Positions 24,318 through 32,539 of a stretch of 32,830 nucleotides of DNA are shown in pieces (within the stretch, counting starts at the first letter, position 1; each line of letters opens with the position of its first letter). The notes beneath the pieces are model-generated. The model did no database searches and was not told the origin of the DNA. It saw nothing but the letters and a program-made list of their open reading frames with translations. This stretch comes from Natronorubrum sulfidifaciens JCM 14089 (lineage in GTDB: Archaea; Halobacteriota; Halobacteria; Halobacteriales; Natrialbaceae), in contig NZ_AOHX01000061.1 in the NCBI RefSeq assembly GCF_000337735.1, positions 1 through 32,830 of the forward strand, written 5' to 3'. Position numbers and translations under genes: made by a program.

Positions 24318-25109
24318 TCACTCATCGTAAAACTGAGCAGTAAGATCCTCCGCTTTCAGTTGTGACTGTGGATAGATCGACTCGAGAATCGATAACTTCG
24401 CTTCGGTTCCGGCACAGTCGCGTTCAGTTTCTGACTGGCCAATGCACTCGAGTTGGGCTTTGGCTCGGCTCACGAGTTCTGTTTTCCGGATCGGCTTCCG
24501 TAGAACATCATCACAGTGCCACGCTGCCAGTGACAGGTCTGGACGGTCGCCGACAAGCAACATCCGCCGGGTTGTGGTCGGGCAGTACGTCTCGAATTCG
24601 TACATCGAACCGTCCCACAGAGCGATATCAACAACGACGAGTTCCGGGGCGTTGACCAGCGACTCACGGAGCTCTGCGGTGGTGTTGACGGATGTGACAT
24701 CGAAGGTCGCAGCTAACCACTCGCCGTACAACTCCGTGAGTCGGTCGTCACAATCGGCGACGACAGCCGTTGGAGTCGGTGTTTCGAGGTGGTCTTGTCC
24801 CCACGTACTGAGTGTCGAAAAGACCGGTTTCAACTGACGACCGGAATCCGTCAGTTCGTATTCGACCTGTGGTGGTGTGTCGCTGATGGTCTGTCGTTGA
24901 ACCAATCCGTGTTCGGCGAGCGATGCAAGCGCTGTCGTGAGCATGTTTGCAGAGATATCTGGCAATGCCGATTCAAGTTCGTTGAAACGAAGCGGCTCGT
25001 GATGGAGAAGCGTGAGGATGATTGCGGGTTCCCACTTATTTGAAAGTAATTCAAGTACCTCGAGTGAGAGCCGATCACTCGGTGGCACCAACACCGTGCG
25101 ACGATCCAT
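24318..25109 (-). CDS. HxlR-type winged helix fused to a receiver-like domain
   Basis: 263 residues. Residues about 12-105 are an HxlR-family winged helix: LELLSNKWEPAIILTLLHHEPLRFNELE, ISANMLTTALASLAEHGLVQR, wing PPQVEYELTDSG. Residues about 113-220 look like a response-regulator receiver: AVVADCDDR with acidic residues 119-122, Asp161 in LVVVDIALWDGS, and Lys205 in DVLRKPIRK, close to the canonical layout. HxlR proteins normally end after the winged helix, so the fusion makes this a one-protein response regulator with the output domain in front. ATG 25109 is about 25 bp from a palindromic TATA box shared with the divergent receiver-ATPase gene, suggesting the two act in one pathway. Confidence 0.85.
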   Translation of the reverse strand: MDRRTVLVPPSDRLSLEVLELLSNKWEPAIILTLLHHEPLRFNELESALPDISANMLTTALASLAEHGLVQRQTISDTPPQVEYELTDSGRQLKPVFSTLSTWGQDHLETPTPTAVVADCDDRLTELYGEWLAATFDVTSVNTTAELRESLVNAPELVVVDIALWDGSMYEFETYCPTTTRRMLLVGDRPDLSLAAWHCDDVLRKPIRKTELVSRAKAQLECIGQSETERDCAGTEAKLSILESIYPQSQLKAEDLTAQFYDE

Positions 25110-25129
25110 ACGGTGTTACCGGCTAACTA

Positions 25130-25139
25130 ACATATATGT
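25130..25139. promoter_or_regulatory. Palindromic TATA box shared by divergent signalling genes
   Basis: ACATATATGT lies in the 64-bp gap between starts 25109 (minus) and 25174 (plus). It is 25 bp from the minus ATG (leaderless) and would place a plus start near 25160, giving a ~14-base leader. Confidence 0.5.
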
Positions 25140-25173
25140 GTTTCTCAAGTAGTACTCTTATTTGAAAGGGGCT

Positions 25174-26298
25174 ATGTCGAGATTATCTACTGCGTCGCCA
25201 CTCAATGTCTTGCTCGTTGAAGACAACCCCGACGACATCCGCCTCGTTGAGTGGGCGTTCTCGGCAGCCCCTGATCCACACGGCCAATCACCGTCGTCAC
25301 AGCACTACGGTACCGAAGGCGACCAACTCCTCGATTTGAATAACCTCTCGCCTGTTAGACGGCTCTCCGAAGCGATCGACCACGCTAACACACAGGCTCC
25401 AGATGTCGTGTTGCTTGACCTCGATTTGCCGGATAGTCGTGGTATCGAAACACTTGATCGGTTTGTTCGTCGTACCCCGCCTGTTCCGGTTGTCGTTCTT
25501 ACTGGCCGAGACGAGGGTGAACTCGGAGTCGCTGCGATACAGCGTGGTGCCCAAGATTATATTTACAAAGGCAATCTCACGAACGCGCTTTTGGCTCGGA
25601 CGATCCGATACGCGGTGGAACGACACGAGATACAACACCGACTGCTCGATGCAACCGACCGCCTTCGGCTCACAAACCAGATTGTTCGGCGTCAACTGCG
25701 AAACGATATCAGCGTCATCGTCGGACAGGTCGATCAACTCGCTGAGTCCGATCAGTACAGCGATCGATCGATCACGTCGATTCTCGATGCCGCACGCGAT
25801 ATCGAAGAGACAATCGATATCACTGCTGAGTTTACTGACTCAGCTGTAACTGGTGACGGTTGTCCGACGCATAAGCTTGGAGCGCTTGTCTCGACTGCGA
25901 TCAGCCGTGTTGAGCAGACAACCGGCACGTCGATCGAACATCACACGGACTCCGACGCGGCTAGTTTTGGTTGTCCACCCTCGCTTCGGATGGCGATCAC
26001 CTCTCTCCTCTACAACGCAGTCGACCGTACTTCTCCGTCGGGAGCTGTCTCGATTACAACCGAGCTTGTCGACGGTGATGCAGTCGTTACCATCAGCAAT
26101 ACTGGGTCGGAGCTGGCAGCGGAACACAAAACTCTCCTGACAGCAAGTGATGACACGGACGTCACGATCCCTCGAGGGAATGTTGGACTGCAGCTGGCAT
26201 CGATGATCATCTCGAGGTTTGGAATCGCTGTCGCTGTCCGAGAGAACACCCCCTCCGGGTCGGTGATACAGCTCCATATCAGTGAAACAGACCGTTAG
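25174..26298 (+). CDS. Receiver plus HATPase-like protein with lost phospho-histidine
   Basis: 374 residues from ATG 25174. Residues 10-150 are an intact receiver: NVLLVEDNPDD (Glu16, Asp17), phospho-Asp82 in VVLLDLDLPDSRG, Thr110 in VVVLTGRDE, Lys132 in YIYKG. A linker helix and a HisKA-like region follow, reading NQIVRRQLRNDISVIVG. In relatives this is R-H-D-L-R-N-D; here His is Arg173 and Asp is Gln174. A degenerate HATPase_c domain (about 240-374) keeps SLLYNAVD as N box and GNVGLQLAS as G2 but lacks a DxGxG G1 box (ISNTGSEL). It cannot autophosphorylate on that histidine and is probably a receiver-controlled scaffold or partner of the divergent HxlR-receiver protein. Confidence 0.85.
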   Translation: MSRLSTASPLNVLLVEDNPDDIRLVEWAFSAAPDPHGQSPSSQHYGTEGDQLLDLNNLSPVRRLSEAIDHANTQAPDVVLLDLDLPDSRGIETLDRFVRRTPPVPVVVLTGRDEGELGVAAIQRGAQDYIYKGNLTNALLARTIRYAVERHEIQHRLLDATDRLRLTNQIVRRQLRNDISVIVGQVDQLAESDQYSDRSITSILDAARDIEETIDITAEFTDSAVTGDGCPTHKLGALVSTAISRVEQTTGTSIEHHTDSDAASFGCPPSLRMAITSLLYNAVDRTSPSGAVSITTELVDGDAVVTISNTGSELAAEHKTLLTASDDTDVTIPRGNVGLQLASMIISRFGIAVAVRENTPSGSVIQLHISETDR

Positions 26299-26317
26299 TA
26301 CCGACTTTTCGGCAATA

Positions 26318-27103
26318 TCAATTGGATTCTAGATCCGTCGTCGATGGCTCTCGGAACCCATCTAACGCAGGGTCGCCGGAACTGTCCGGTGAGAACACTG
26401 TTACGATGTCTTGGGGCTGGATCGTGGTGTGGCCCTGTGGTGTGAGGACGTCGTCATCACGCTCGACTGCGACCACGAGTGTATCATCATCCAAGATACC
26501 TTCTTCGGCGGCGGCTTGGAGTGTCTTTTCAGCGATTGGCGCACCTTCGTGTACAGTCACTTCGATCACCTCTGCACCGCCAGTGAGGCTGATGTAATCT
26601 GCCAGTGGCTCCACGCGTCGTCCGTTATCGGGACCATAGGGTGAGTAGGGGAAATGATGGTCCTTCTGCAAAAGGTACTCGTCTTCGATTTCGATGTTTA
26701 GGTTCTCAATCTCACGGCCGATACGTCTAAGATCCGTCGTGTCGGAGCCGACTGCGAGCACGTGGAGGTTTATTCTTCCACCCATCAATTCCCGTACATT
26801 GATCACACCAGGAACGGCTCCCAGTTGTCTTGCGGCAGTTTCGACATTGCCGAACGCAGTATGACAGAGAAAGAGGTTCATCAGCGAGTCATCAGCCCGT
26901 TCGAAATTGATAGTCGGATGGTAGCCCTCGATCAGCCCGTGTTCTTCCAAGTTGGTGATTCTGTTTCTGATTGTCGCCCCGGTTACGCCAACCTCCTCGG
27001 CTATTTTCGGAGCCGATGCATTCCGGGCGTCGACCATCAGTTTGTATATGATCTGCCGATCTATCTGGTCGAGTCGATAGTCTTCTCTCGAGCCACCAGT
27101 CAT
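26318..27103 (-). CDS. Lrp/AsnC regulator with TrkA_C (RCK_C) domain
   Basis: 261 residues. An Lrp/AsnC HTH (about 10-60; LDQIDRQIIYKLMVDARNASAPKIAEEVGVTGATIRNRITNLEEHGLIEGY) and a short ligand/dimerisation domain (about 72-140) are followed by a TrkA_C/RCK_C domain (about 172-243; EVIEVTVHEGAPIAEKTLQAAAEEGIL, VVAVERDDDVLTPQGHTTIQPQDIVTVF). RCK_C domains bind small ligands in potassium-channel regulation. The next genes on the other strand are an APC-USP permease and TrkH, so it probably senses a nucleotide or ion signal and controls potassium/amino-acid uptake (inferred). TATA element GGTATATGG lies about 28 bp before ATG 27103, implying a leaderless transcript; an inverted repeat sits just upstream of it. 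Confidence 0.9.
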   Translation of the reverse strand: MTGGSREDYRLDQIDRQIIYKLMVDARNASAPKIAEEVGVTGATIRNRITNLEEHGLIEGYHPTINFERADDSLMNLFLCHTAFGNVETAARQLGAVPGVINVRELMGGRINLHVLAVGSDTTDLRRIGREIENLNIEIEDEYLLQKDHHFPYSPYGPDNGRRVEPLADYISLTGGAEVIEVTVHEGAPIAEKTLQAAAEEGILDDDTLVVAVERDDDVLTPQGHTTIQPQDIVTVFSPDSSGDPALDGFREPSTTDLESN

Positions 27104-27142
27104 GGGACATTATCCGTGAAGCAAAACCATATACCTGTGGTG

Positions 27143-27158
27143 TTTTCGAATACGAAAA
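27143..27158. promoter_or_regulatory. Inverted repeat upstream of the lrp promoter
   Basis: TTTTCG-AATA-CGAAAA lies about 9 bp upstream of the TATA element (about 27126-27134, minus strand) of the Lrp-TrkA_C gene. Size and symmetry suit a dimeric HTH protein, perhaps the Lrp protein itself. Confidence 0.5.
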
Positions 27159-27170
27159 GCAAGGAGGGTT

Positions 27171-27256
27171 CTATAATAGCCACTGAACGTCACTGCACAC
27201 CAGATCGTACGATAGCTGTGCGATCTGTGTGTAAACCGTTTCAGTTGTTACTATAG
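27171..27256. mobile_element. MITE-like element, copy C (86 bp)
   Basis: Begins CTATAATAGCCACTGA, ends GTTTCAGTTGTTACTATAG. Internal stem CAGATCGTAC/GTGCGATCTG differs from copy B at two paired positions while keeping pairing. It lies between the divergent lrp and permease genes. Confidence 0.8.
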
Positions 27257-27518
27257 CTACGCTCGATCATGGTCGCTCTTTTTCGACTCTCTTGTATGGC
27301 TAGCTGTCTGAGAATCTCGTTTAGATTTTTGCGTAACAAGCTACTAAGCACTCTGTCTTCTATCTCGAAATATTGTACCCCTTCTATTTTTGATATAGAA
27401 ATATAGTCGGTGGTTTTATATTGGATACGGGGATACGATGCTGCATGATTCACTGGCAACCGGGAACCGTATCTCGTCGGTGTCCCTTTGTGGGGGCTGA
27501 TGGGGGAGGCCGATAGCC
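27257..27518 (+). promoter_or_regulatory. Promoter and leader of the APC-USP permease gene
   Basis: GTTTTATATT at about 27411-27420 is a good TATA element; a start near 27445 gives a ~75-base leader. GGGGGAGG (about 27502-27509), 9 bp before ATG 27519, is a strong ribosome-binding site, unusual among the mostly leaderless genes here. Confidence 0.55.
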
Positions 27519-29792
27519 ATGAGCGATGACGGTGCAGATCTCGCTCGAGATCTCGGCTTTCTCGAGGCGTACACGCTCGGGTTAGGGACGATGATCGGGG
27601 CAGGTATCTTCGTGCTCCCCGGAATCGTCGCGGAGAGTGCGGGGCCGGCAAGCATGATTTCGTTTATGATCGGTGGCGTGGTTGCCCTGCTCGCTGCGCT
27701 CTCGTTGTCGGAACTTGCGACGGGAATGCCGAAAGCCGGTGGCAGCTATTATTACGTAAACCACGCACTTGGCAGTTTTTTCGGGACGATCGTTGGCTGG
27801 GGGATGTGGGCTGGCCTGATGTTCGCAACGGCATTTTATATGCTCGGGTTTGGTCAGTACCTTCTAAATCAGCCATCTGACGCATTGCTCGTCGTTTTCG
27901 CTGCGGTGACGATGGCGTCACTGCTCGTCGCGGTTAATTATCGTGGCGTCAAAGAGACTGGCTCGTTACAGAACGTCATTGTTGTCTTGTTGCTCGGATT
28001 GATTATCGTGTTTATTCTCGTCGGATTGCTGGCTATCGATCCCGGACTGTTGGATCCGTTTGCACCCCAGGGTTGGCCGGCTGTCGGCGCAACCGCTGGG
28101 ACCGTGTTTGTCACGTTCATTGGTTTTGAGGTGATCGCCACCAGCGCCGAGGAGATTGAAGATCCCGGGCGTAACCTTCCGTTGTCGATGATTGCTGCCG
28201 TTGTGACACCGACGATCCTCTATGTGCTCGTTATGCTCGTGAGCACGGGAATCCTTGAAATTCCGGATTTGGCAGACTCCTCCGTTCCCGTTGCGACTGT
28301 TGCGGCCGCTGCAGCGGGAATGTTCGGTTCGATTTCCGTCGGCGAGTACACTCTTGAGTTTGCGACTGTCGGCTCGCTCGTTATGATCGTCGGAGCGATT
28401 CTCGCGACGGTATCCTCGGCTAACGCATCGATCCTCTCCGCCGCGCGCGTCAACTTCGCGATGGGACGTGATCGAGTTCTCACGAACTGGCTCAATAAGA
28501 TCCACACGACGTACCGGACGCCCTATCGGGCGATCCTCGTTACCGGCGGCGTGATCCTCGCGCTCATCGCGAGTCCATTGCCGATCGACACGCTCGCCGA
28601 CGTGGCGAGTTTTATGTTCCTGATCACCTACGCCTTGGTTCACGTTGCCGTCATCGTACTCCGCCGAGCGGAACCAGACGGATATGAGCCGGATTTCGAG
28701 ATTCCCTCGGTCGCTTATCCCATCGTTCCGATTCTTGGTTCACTCGCTTGCCTCATCGTCATGCTACAGATGGCGTGGGAGGTCCAGCTGATCGGTGCCG
28801 GAGTCGTCGTCGTTGGGATTCTCTGGTATCAGTTCTATGCGAAAGAGCAGGCACTCTCCACGACGCTTATTGGTGAGGCCGTTGCACCGTCTGAGACAAC
28901 GGTTGACGAGGACGTCTATCGTGTCGTCGTCCCGATTTCGAACCCCGAAACGCAGCAACTGCTCATCAAATACGCAGCGGCCAGTGCCGCGAGTCAGGAC
29001 GGCGAAACCGAACTCGTGGCTATCAACGTAATCGAAGTCCCGCCACAGATGTCGCCAGCACAGATCGAACTCGAACAAGAGCGGGTTGAGAGCCAACAGG
29101 CACTCCTCGAGAACGCTCGTGACGTCGCTGAGGAACTCGATGTTCCAGTCAGAACACGGGCGATTGTTGGCCGTCATGCTGGAGATACTCTTCTGTCAGT
29201 CCTCACTGAAGAAAATGCGGATCACGTGTTGCTTGGGTGGAGCGGTGAACGGCGTCGTCGAGATGTCCTCTTCGGTTCGACGATCGACCCCGTCCTCGAG
29301 CGCGCTCCGTGTGACGTAACGCTCGTCAAAGATCCGCGCGACTCACTTGGTGACATTGTAACGCTCGCCGGGGGCGGGCCACATGCGCCGGTATCTGCAG
29401 CACGCGCCCGTGAACTCATGCGAGCGTTCCCAGAGAGTACACTGACGCTGCTAAATGTCCAGCCAGAACCGGATGACGATGACGTCGATCCGGTTGATGT
29501 CGGTCGCGAAATGATTGCTGATGTCGCAGCAGCCGGTGGACTTGAGGAACACGAATATGAATCTCAGGTCGTGGTCAGCGACAATCTCAGTGAGACGCTC
29601 GTCACAGAAGTCACGGAGTACGATACGGTTTGTGTCGGTGCAACGGGGTCCAGCGCTGTCGCCCAAGCGTTGTACGGATCGATCCCACAGCGTATCGTCG
29701 ACGAGAGCACTGGAACAGTTCTTATGACACGTGGTGAACAACGAACACCGCGAACACTTCGTCAGGCAGTAATCCAACGGTTAGAACGATGA
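27519..29792 (+). CDS. APC-family amino acid permease fused to two USP domains
   Basis: 757 residues. Residues about 10-445 are an APC permease with about 12 hydrophobic helices; the first has the substrate-binding motif YTLGLGTMIGAGIFVLPG, and GFEVIATSAEEIEDPGRNLP is the family signature in the helix 6 region. After a linker, two UspA-like domains follow (about 465-605, YRVVVPISNP...; and about 612-745, ...DTVCVGATGSS). The first retains a glycine-rich binding stretch (LLGWSGERRRRDVLFGSTIDPVLERAPCDVTLV). Such fusions are common in haloarchaea and probably tie cation-coupled amino acid uptake to nucleotide or stress sensing. Substrate unknown. trkH follows 84 bp later in the same direction. 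Confidence 0.92.
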   Translation: MSDDGADLARDLGFLEAYTLGLGTMIGAGIFVLPGIVAESAGPASMISFMIGGVVALLAALSLSELATGMPKAGGSYYYVNHALGSFFGTIVGWGMWAGLMFATAFYMLGFGQYLLNQPSDALLVVFAAVTMASLLVAVNYRGVKETGSLQNVIVVLLLGLIIVFILVGLLAIDPGLLDPFAPQGWPAVGATAGTVFVTFIGFEVIATSAEEIEDPGRNLPLSMIAAVVTPTILYVLVMLVSTGILEIPDLADSSVPVATVAAAAAGMFGSISVGEYTLEFATVGSLVMIVGAILATVSSANASILSAARVNFAMGRDRVLTNWLNKIHTTYRTPYRAILVTGGVILALIASPLPIDTLADVASFMFLITYALVHVAVIVLRRAEPDGYEPDFEIPSVAYPIVPILGSLACLIVMLQMAWEVQLIGAGVVVVGILWYQFYAKEQALSTTLIGEAVAPSETTVDEDVYRVVVPISNPETQQLLIKYAAASAASQDGETELVAINVIEVPPQMSPAQIELEQERVESQQALLENARDVAEELDVPVRTRAIVGRHAGDTLLSVLTEENADHVLLGWSGERRRRDVLFGSTIDPVLERAPCDVTLVKDPRDSLGDIVTLAGGGPHAPVSAARARELMRAFPESTLTLLNVQPEPDDDDVDPVDVGREMIADVAAAGGLEEHEYESQVVVSDNLSETLVTEVTEYDTVCVGATGSSAVAQALYGSIPQRIVDESTGTVLMTRGEQRTPRTLRQAVIQRLER

Positions 29793-29876
29793 GACACGCT
29801 CTCAAAACTGAACACCGAGCGAATGAAATGAACATCTCGTCGCCGTCAAGGCGGTCAACGATCTGAGGCACTGTAG

Positions 29877-31412
29877 ATGAGAAGACAGCTTCGAGTGGAT
29901 TGGCGGGCAGGGTTGAGCCTCGTTGGAACGGTCCTCGCGGCTCTTTCGCTCGCATTCGTCATTCCGATTGTCGTCTCCGTACAGTACGGCGCCGAGGACC
30001 TGTGGGTGTTCGTGGCATCGATGGTTCTGACTGCCGGATTTGGGCTCTTACTTCGACGACTCGACCCAGATCCGACTCCGGGGGCGCGAGAAGCGTTCAT
30101 GGTTGTTGCGCTCACGTGGCTGTTAGCCTCGGTGTTCGGTGCAGTCCCATACGTTCTCGCTGGCAATGGGACGCTCGCCCACCCGGTCAACGCGTTGTTC
30201 GAAAGTATGAGCGGCTTCACGACGACGGGTGCAACCGTGATGGGCGATATCTCCTTTGAGACCCACTCTCGAGAGATGCTGATGTGGCGCCAGCTCACCC
30301 AGTGGCTCGGTGGGATGGGTATCATTGTTCTCGCTGTCGCTATCCTCTCGCAGATGGCTGTCGGTGGCGCACAGCTTATGAAGGCCGAAACGCCTGGGCC
30401 TGGCATTTCGAAACTGACCCCACACATCGCCGAAACCGCTCGAGTGCTCTGGCTCGCGTATATCGCGCTCACGCTTCTCTTGATGGCGCTTCTATACGGA
30501 CTCCACTTGCTCGGTTTCGCACCGAATATGGACGTCTACAACGCCATTGCTCATGGTCTCACGACGCTCCCGACGGGTGGCTTTTCGCCCGAGGCTCGGA
30601 GTGTCGAGGCGTTCTCGCCTGCAGTGCAGTGGCTGATCGTCCCGTTCATGTTCGCTGCAGGAGTCAACTTCGTGCTATGGTGGCACGTCATCTCCGGTGA
30701 CGCACGAACGCTGTTCCGGGACAATGAGTTCCGGTTCTATCTCGCTGCCGTCACCGTCCTGTCGCTGCTCGGAACGGTAATGCTCTTTCTCGATGCCGCT
30801 CTGTCGACACCGGAGACCGGACAAATCGGTGGCCACCTCGAGCGGTCCGCCCGCTATGCGACCTTCCAGATCGCATCGCTGACCAACTCGACCGGATTCG
30901 CGAATATGGACTTCAACGCCTGGAACGGACCGGCGCAGGTGGTGCTGTTGTTCGCGATGCTCCTTGGTGGTTCGACTGGGTCGACTGGTGGTGGCATCAA
31001 AATCCTCCGCTGGCTGGTTATTCTCAAATCGCTCAAACGAGAGCTGTTTACGACGATCCATCCCGAAGCAGTTCGCCCGGTCCGGATGAACGGGAAACCG
31101 CTCGAAGAGGAAGCGATCCGCGGGATTTACGCTTTTACGCTGTTGTATCTCGCAATCTTTTTCGTCGGTTTCCTCTTGCTCGCTGCGGATGCCACGCGTG
31201 TCGGATTCGATATCGGCACGATCGACCTTGTGACTGCATCACTCGCGACGATTGGAAATATTGGTCCGGGGTTCGGTGTTGTCGGACCCATGGGTGGCTA
31301 CGTCGACTTCCCCATCAGTTCGAAGCTGCTGCTGATCCTCTATATGTGGATCGGTCGCCTCGAGATCTTCCCCGTTCTCGTGTTGTTGACCGCTGCTTAT
31401 TGGCGAAGCTAA
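29877..31412 (+). CDS. trkH: TrkH-family potassium uptake protein
   Basis: 511 residues with the four M1-P-M2 repeats of Trk/Ktr channels. The filter loops are visible: SGFTTTGATVM (about 112-122), LTTLPTGGFSPE, SLTNSTGFANMDF, and SLATIGNIGPGFG; each has the key glycine that forms the K+ pathway. GGSTGSTGGGIKILR, the characteristic intramembrane loop, is also present. It imports K+, the main osmolyte of haloarchaea, usually gated by a cytoplasmic TrkA ring. No free trkA gene is in the window; the RCK_C domain of the upstream Lrp fusion acts at transcription, so TrkA must be encoded elsewhere. ATG 29877 follows GAGG by eight bases and gives a basic N-terminus before the first helix. Confidence 0.94.
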   Translation: MRRQLRVDWRAGLSLVGTVLAALSLAFVIPIVVSVQYGAEDLWVFVASMVLTAGFGLLLRRLDPDPTPGAREAFMVVALTWLLASVFGAVPYVLAGNGTLAHPVNALFESMSGFTTTGATVMGDISFETHSREMLMWRQLTQWLGGMGIIVLAVAILSQMAVGGAQLMKAETPGPGISKLTPHIAETARVLWLAYIALTLLLMALLYGLHLLGFAPNMDVYNAIAHGLTTLPTGGFSPEARSVEAFSPAVQWLIVPFMFAAGVNFVLWWHVISGDARTLFRDNEFRFYLAAVTVLSLLGTVMLFLDAALSTPETGQIGGHLERSARYATFQIASLTNSTGFANMDFNAWNGPAQVVLLFAMLLGGSTGSTGGGIKILRWLVILKSLKRELFTTIHPEAVRPVRMNGKPLEEEAIRGIYAFTLLYLAIFFVGFLLLAADATRVGFDIGTIDLVTASLATIGNIGPGFGVVGPMGGYVDFPISSKLLLILYMWIGRLEIFPVLVLLTAAYWRS

Positions 31413-31736
31413 CCGTCTATCTACGATTTTGAGACTCCACTCGAGTATGAATCCTCGTTTGACGGTATCAGGGTCCATCGGGTGCTCGGTCGCCACGGTC
31501 ACGGACTGTAGTGTGTGGTTGACAGACACGCCATGTCCATTGGCGTTCATCCTCACCCTATCTGTTATTACTCAATATCGTTAACACTGGGTAAAAATTG
31601 ACTGATCGGTCGCTATTCTATGGATACTGCCTATTTTTCTTAACACACAGGCAAAACTAGGGTGGCGTTGACAGCGTAGTCCGACCGAGTTGTTCCATTC
31701 GGAAAAAACATGACTGTGGCTTTCGTATAGGCATGC
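31413..31736. other. Intergenic, no clear gene
   Basis: Between trkH and the CBS gene. AT-rich stretches occur near 31590-31650. A minus-strand frame ending inside trkH is not well supported. Confidence 0.4.
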
Positions 31737-32111
31737 GTGACTACTACGAATAAAACTGTGGACGACGTAATGTCGACACCGTTGGAGATGGTCTCGAAAG
31801 ATGCGACACTCGAGGAGGCTGCGACACTGATGACTGATCATGAAATCAGTGCGCTCGTTGTCTCGACGGATCCGGCATCTATCATTACGAGTACTGATAT
31901 CGTTGCTGCTGCTGCTGATGGGCATGCACCAGCTGATCTCTTGGTGTCTGACGTGATGACAAAGTCAGTCGAGACTGTCCCACCAGACCTCTACCTCCAG
32001 CAGGTTGCTGCAATGATGACCAATTTCGGTATCAAACACCTTCCGGTTACTGACGGCGACGACTACATCGGTATGGTCTCTTCGACCGACGTTGCCGCCC
32101 AACTGTCCTAA
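31737..32111 (+). CDS. CBS-domain pair protein
   Basis: 124 residues consisting only of two CBS domains (about 5-58 and 66-122). Each starts with VMSTPLEMVSKDATLEEAATLM or VMTKSVETVPPDLYLQQVAAMM and ends with the STD (Ser-Thr-Asp) ribose-contact motif: IITSTDIVAAA and MVSSTDVAAQL. Free-standing pairs bind adenine nucleotides (AMP, ATP, SAM) and regulate partners by contact. The start is GTG 31737; a nearer ATG would delete part of the first domain. Its place downstream of trkH suggests but does not prove a role in potassium regulation. Confidence 0.9.
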   Translation: MTTTNKTVDDVMSTPLEMVSKDATLEEAATLMTDHEISALVVSTDPASIITSTDIVAAAADGHAPADLLVSDVMTKSVETVPPDLYLQQVAAMMTNFGIKHLPVTDGDDYIGMVSSTDVAAQLS

Positions 32112-32156
32112 CCACTACCGACTCGGCAGACGAACTCGTTCAGCTGTCGATGGCGC

Positions 32157-32456
32157 TCAAGCCGTTTCTTCGTCGTCCCCGGTTGCTTCTTCGACTCGTT
32201 TTGCGTGTTTCTCGAGATCTGTTGCGATCTCGCGCGCCTGCGCGGGCGTTAACTGAATCGTTTCCATGTGCGCAGGGAGATGTTCCTCGGTCATGTTGTC
32301 GAGTTCGAACTGTAACTGAACACAATCAGGATTCTTCTTGTCTGCTGTTGCGTTCACGACAGCGAACGCTTCCATTTCGAAGTCGTGTCCTTTTGCGACA
32401 GCATCGACGAGATCGAGCGTCGTGTACGCGTTGACTTTCATTAGTCGGTCAGCCAT
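32157..32456 (-). CDS. Conserved haloarchaeal protein (DUF6360-like)
   Basis: 99 residues: MADRLMKVNAYTTLDLVDAVAKGHDFEMEAFAVVNATA, then LQFELDN, a loop, and a C-terminal helix TPAQAREIATDLEKHAKRVEEATG. From memory this matches a small conserved haloarchaeal family (DUF6360) without known function. No cysteines, membrane segments or catalytic motifs. The minus strand has GAATATAAG at about 32484-32492, about 30 bp before ATG 32456, so it is nearly leaderless. It lies back to back with the rRNA promoters. Confidence 0.8.
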   Translation of the reverse strand: MADRLMKVNAYTTLDLVDAVAKGHDFEMEAFAVVNATADKKNPDCVQLQFELDNMTEEHLPAHMETIQLTPAQAREIATDLEKHAKRVEEATGDDEETA

Positions 32457-32518
32457 CTATCTGCCGCGCTAGACCGTTCGAACATACTTATATTCGTGCT
32501 GTAATCGTCCCTGCACGT

Positions 32519-32526
32519 GTTATATA
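32519..32526 (+). promoter_or_regulatory. Possible upstream rRNA promoter (TATA)
   Basis: GTTATATATGCGG lies about 50 bp before the main rRNA box. Haloarchaeal rRNA operons often have several tandem promoters. Confidence 0.4.
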
Positions 32527-32539
32527 TGCGGTTGGTACA

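Noticed and set aside
24083-24343. 86-residue plus-strand frame with several cysteines
   Set aside because: It starts at a TTG and its second half is the translated MITE remnant.
31239-31550. Minus-strand frame MNANGHGVSVNH... antisense to the trkH end
   Set aside because: The first 45 residues look plausible, but the rest is antisense to trkH and Arg/Gln-rich; no strong promoter.
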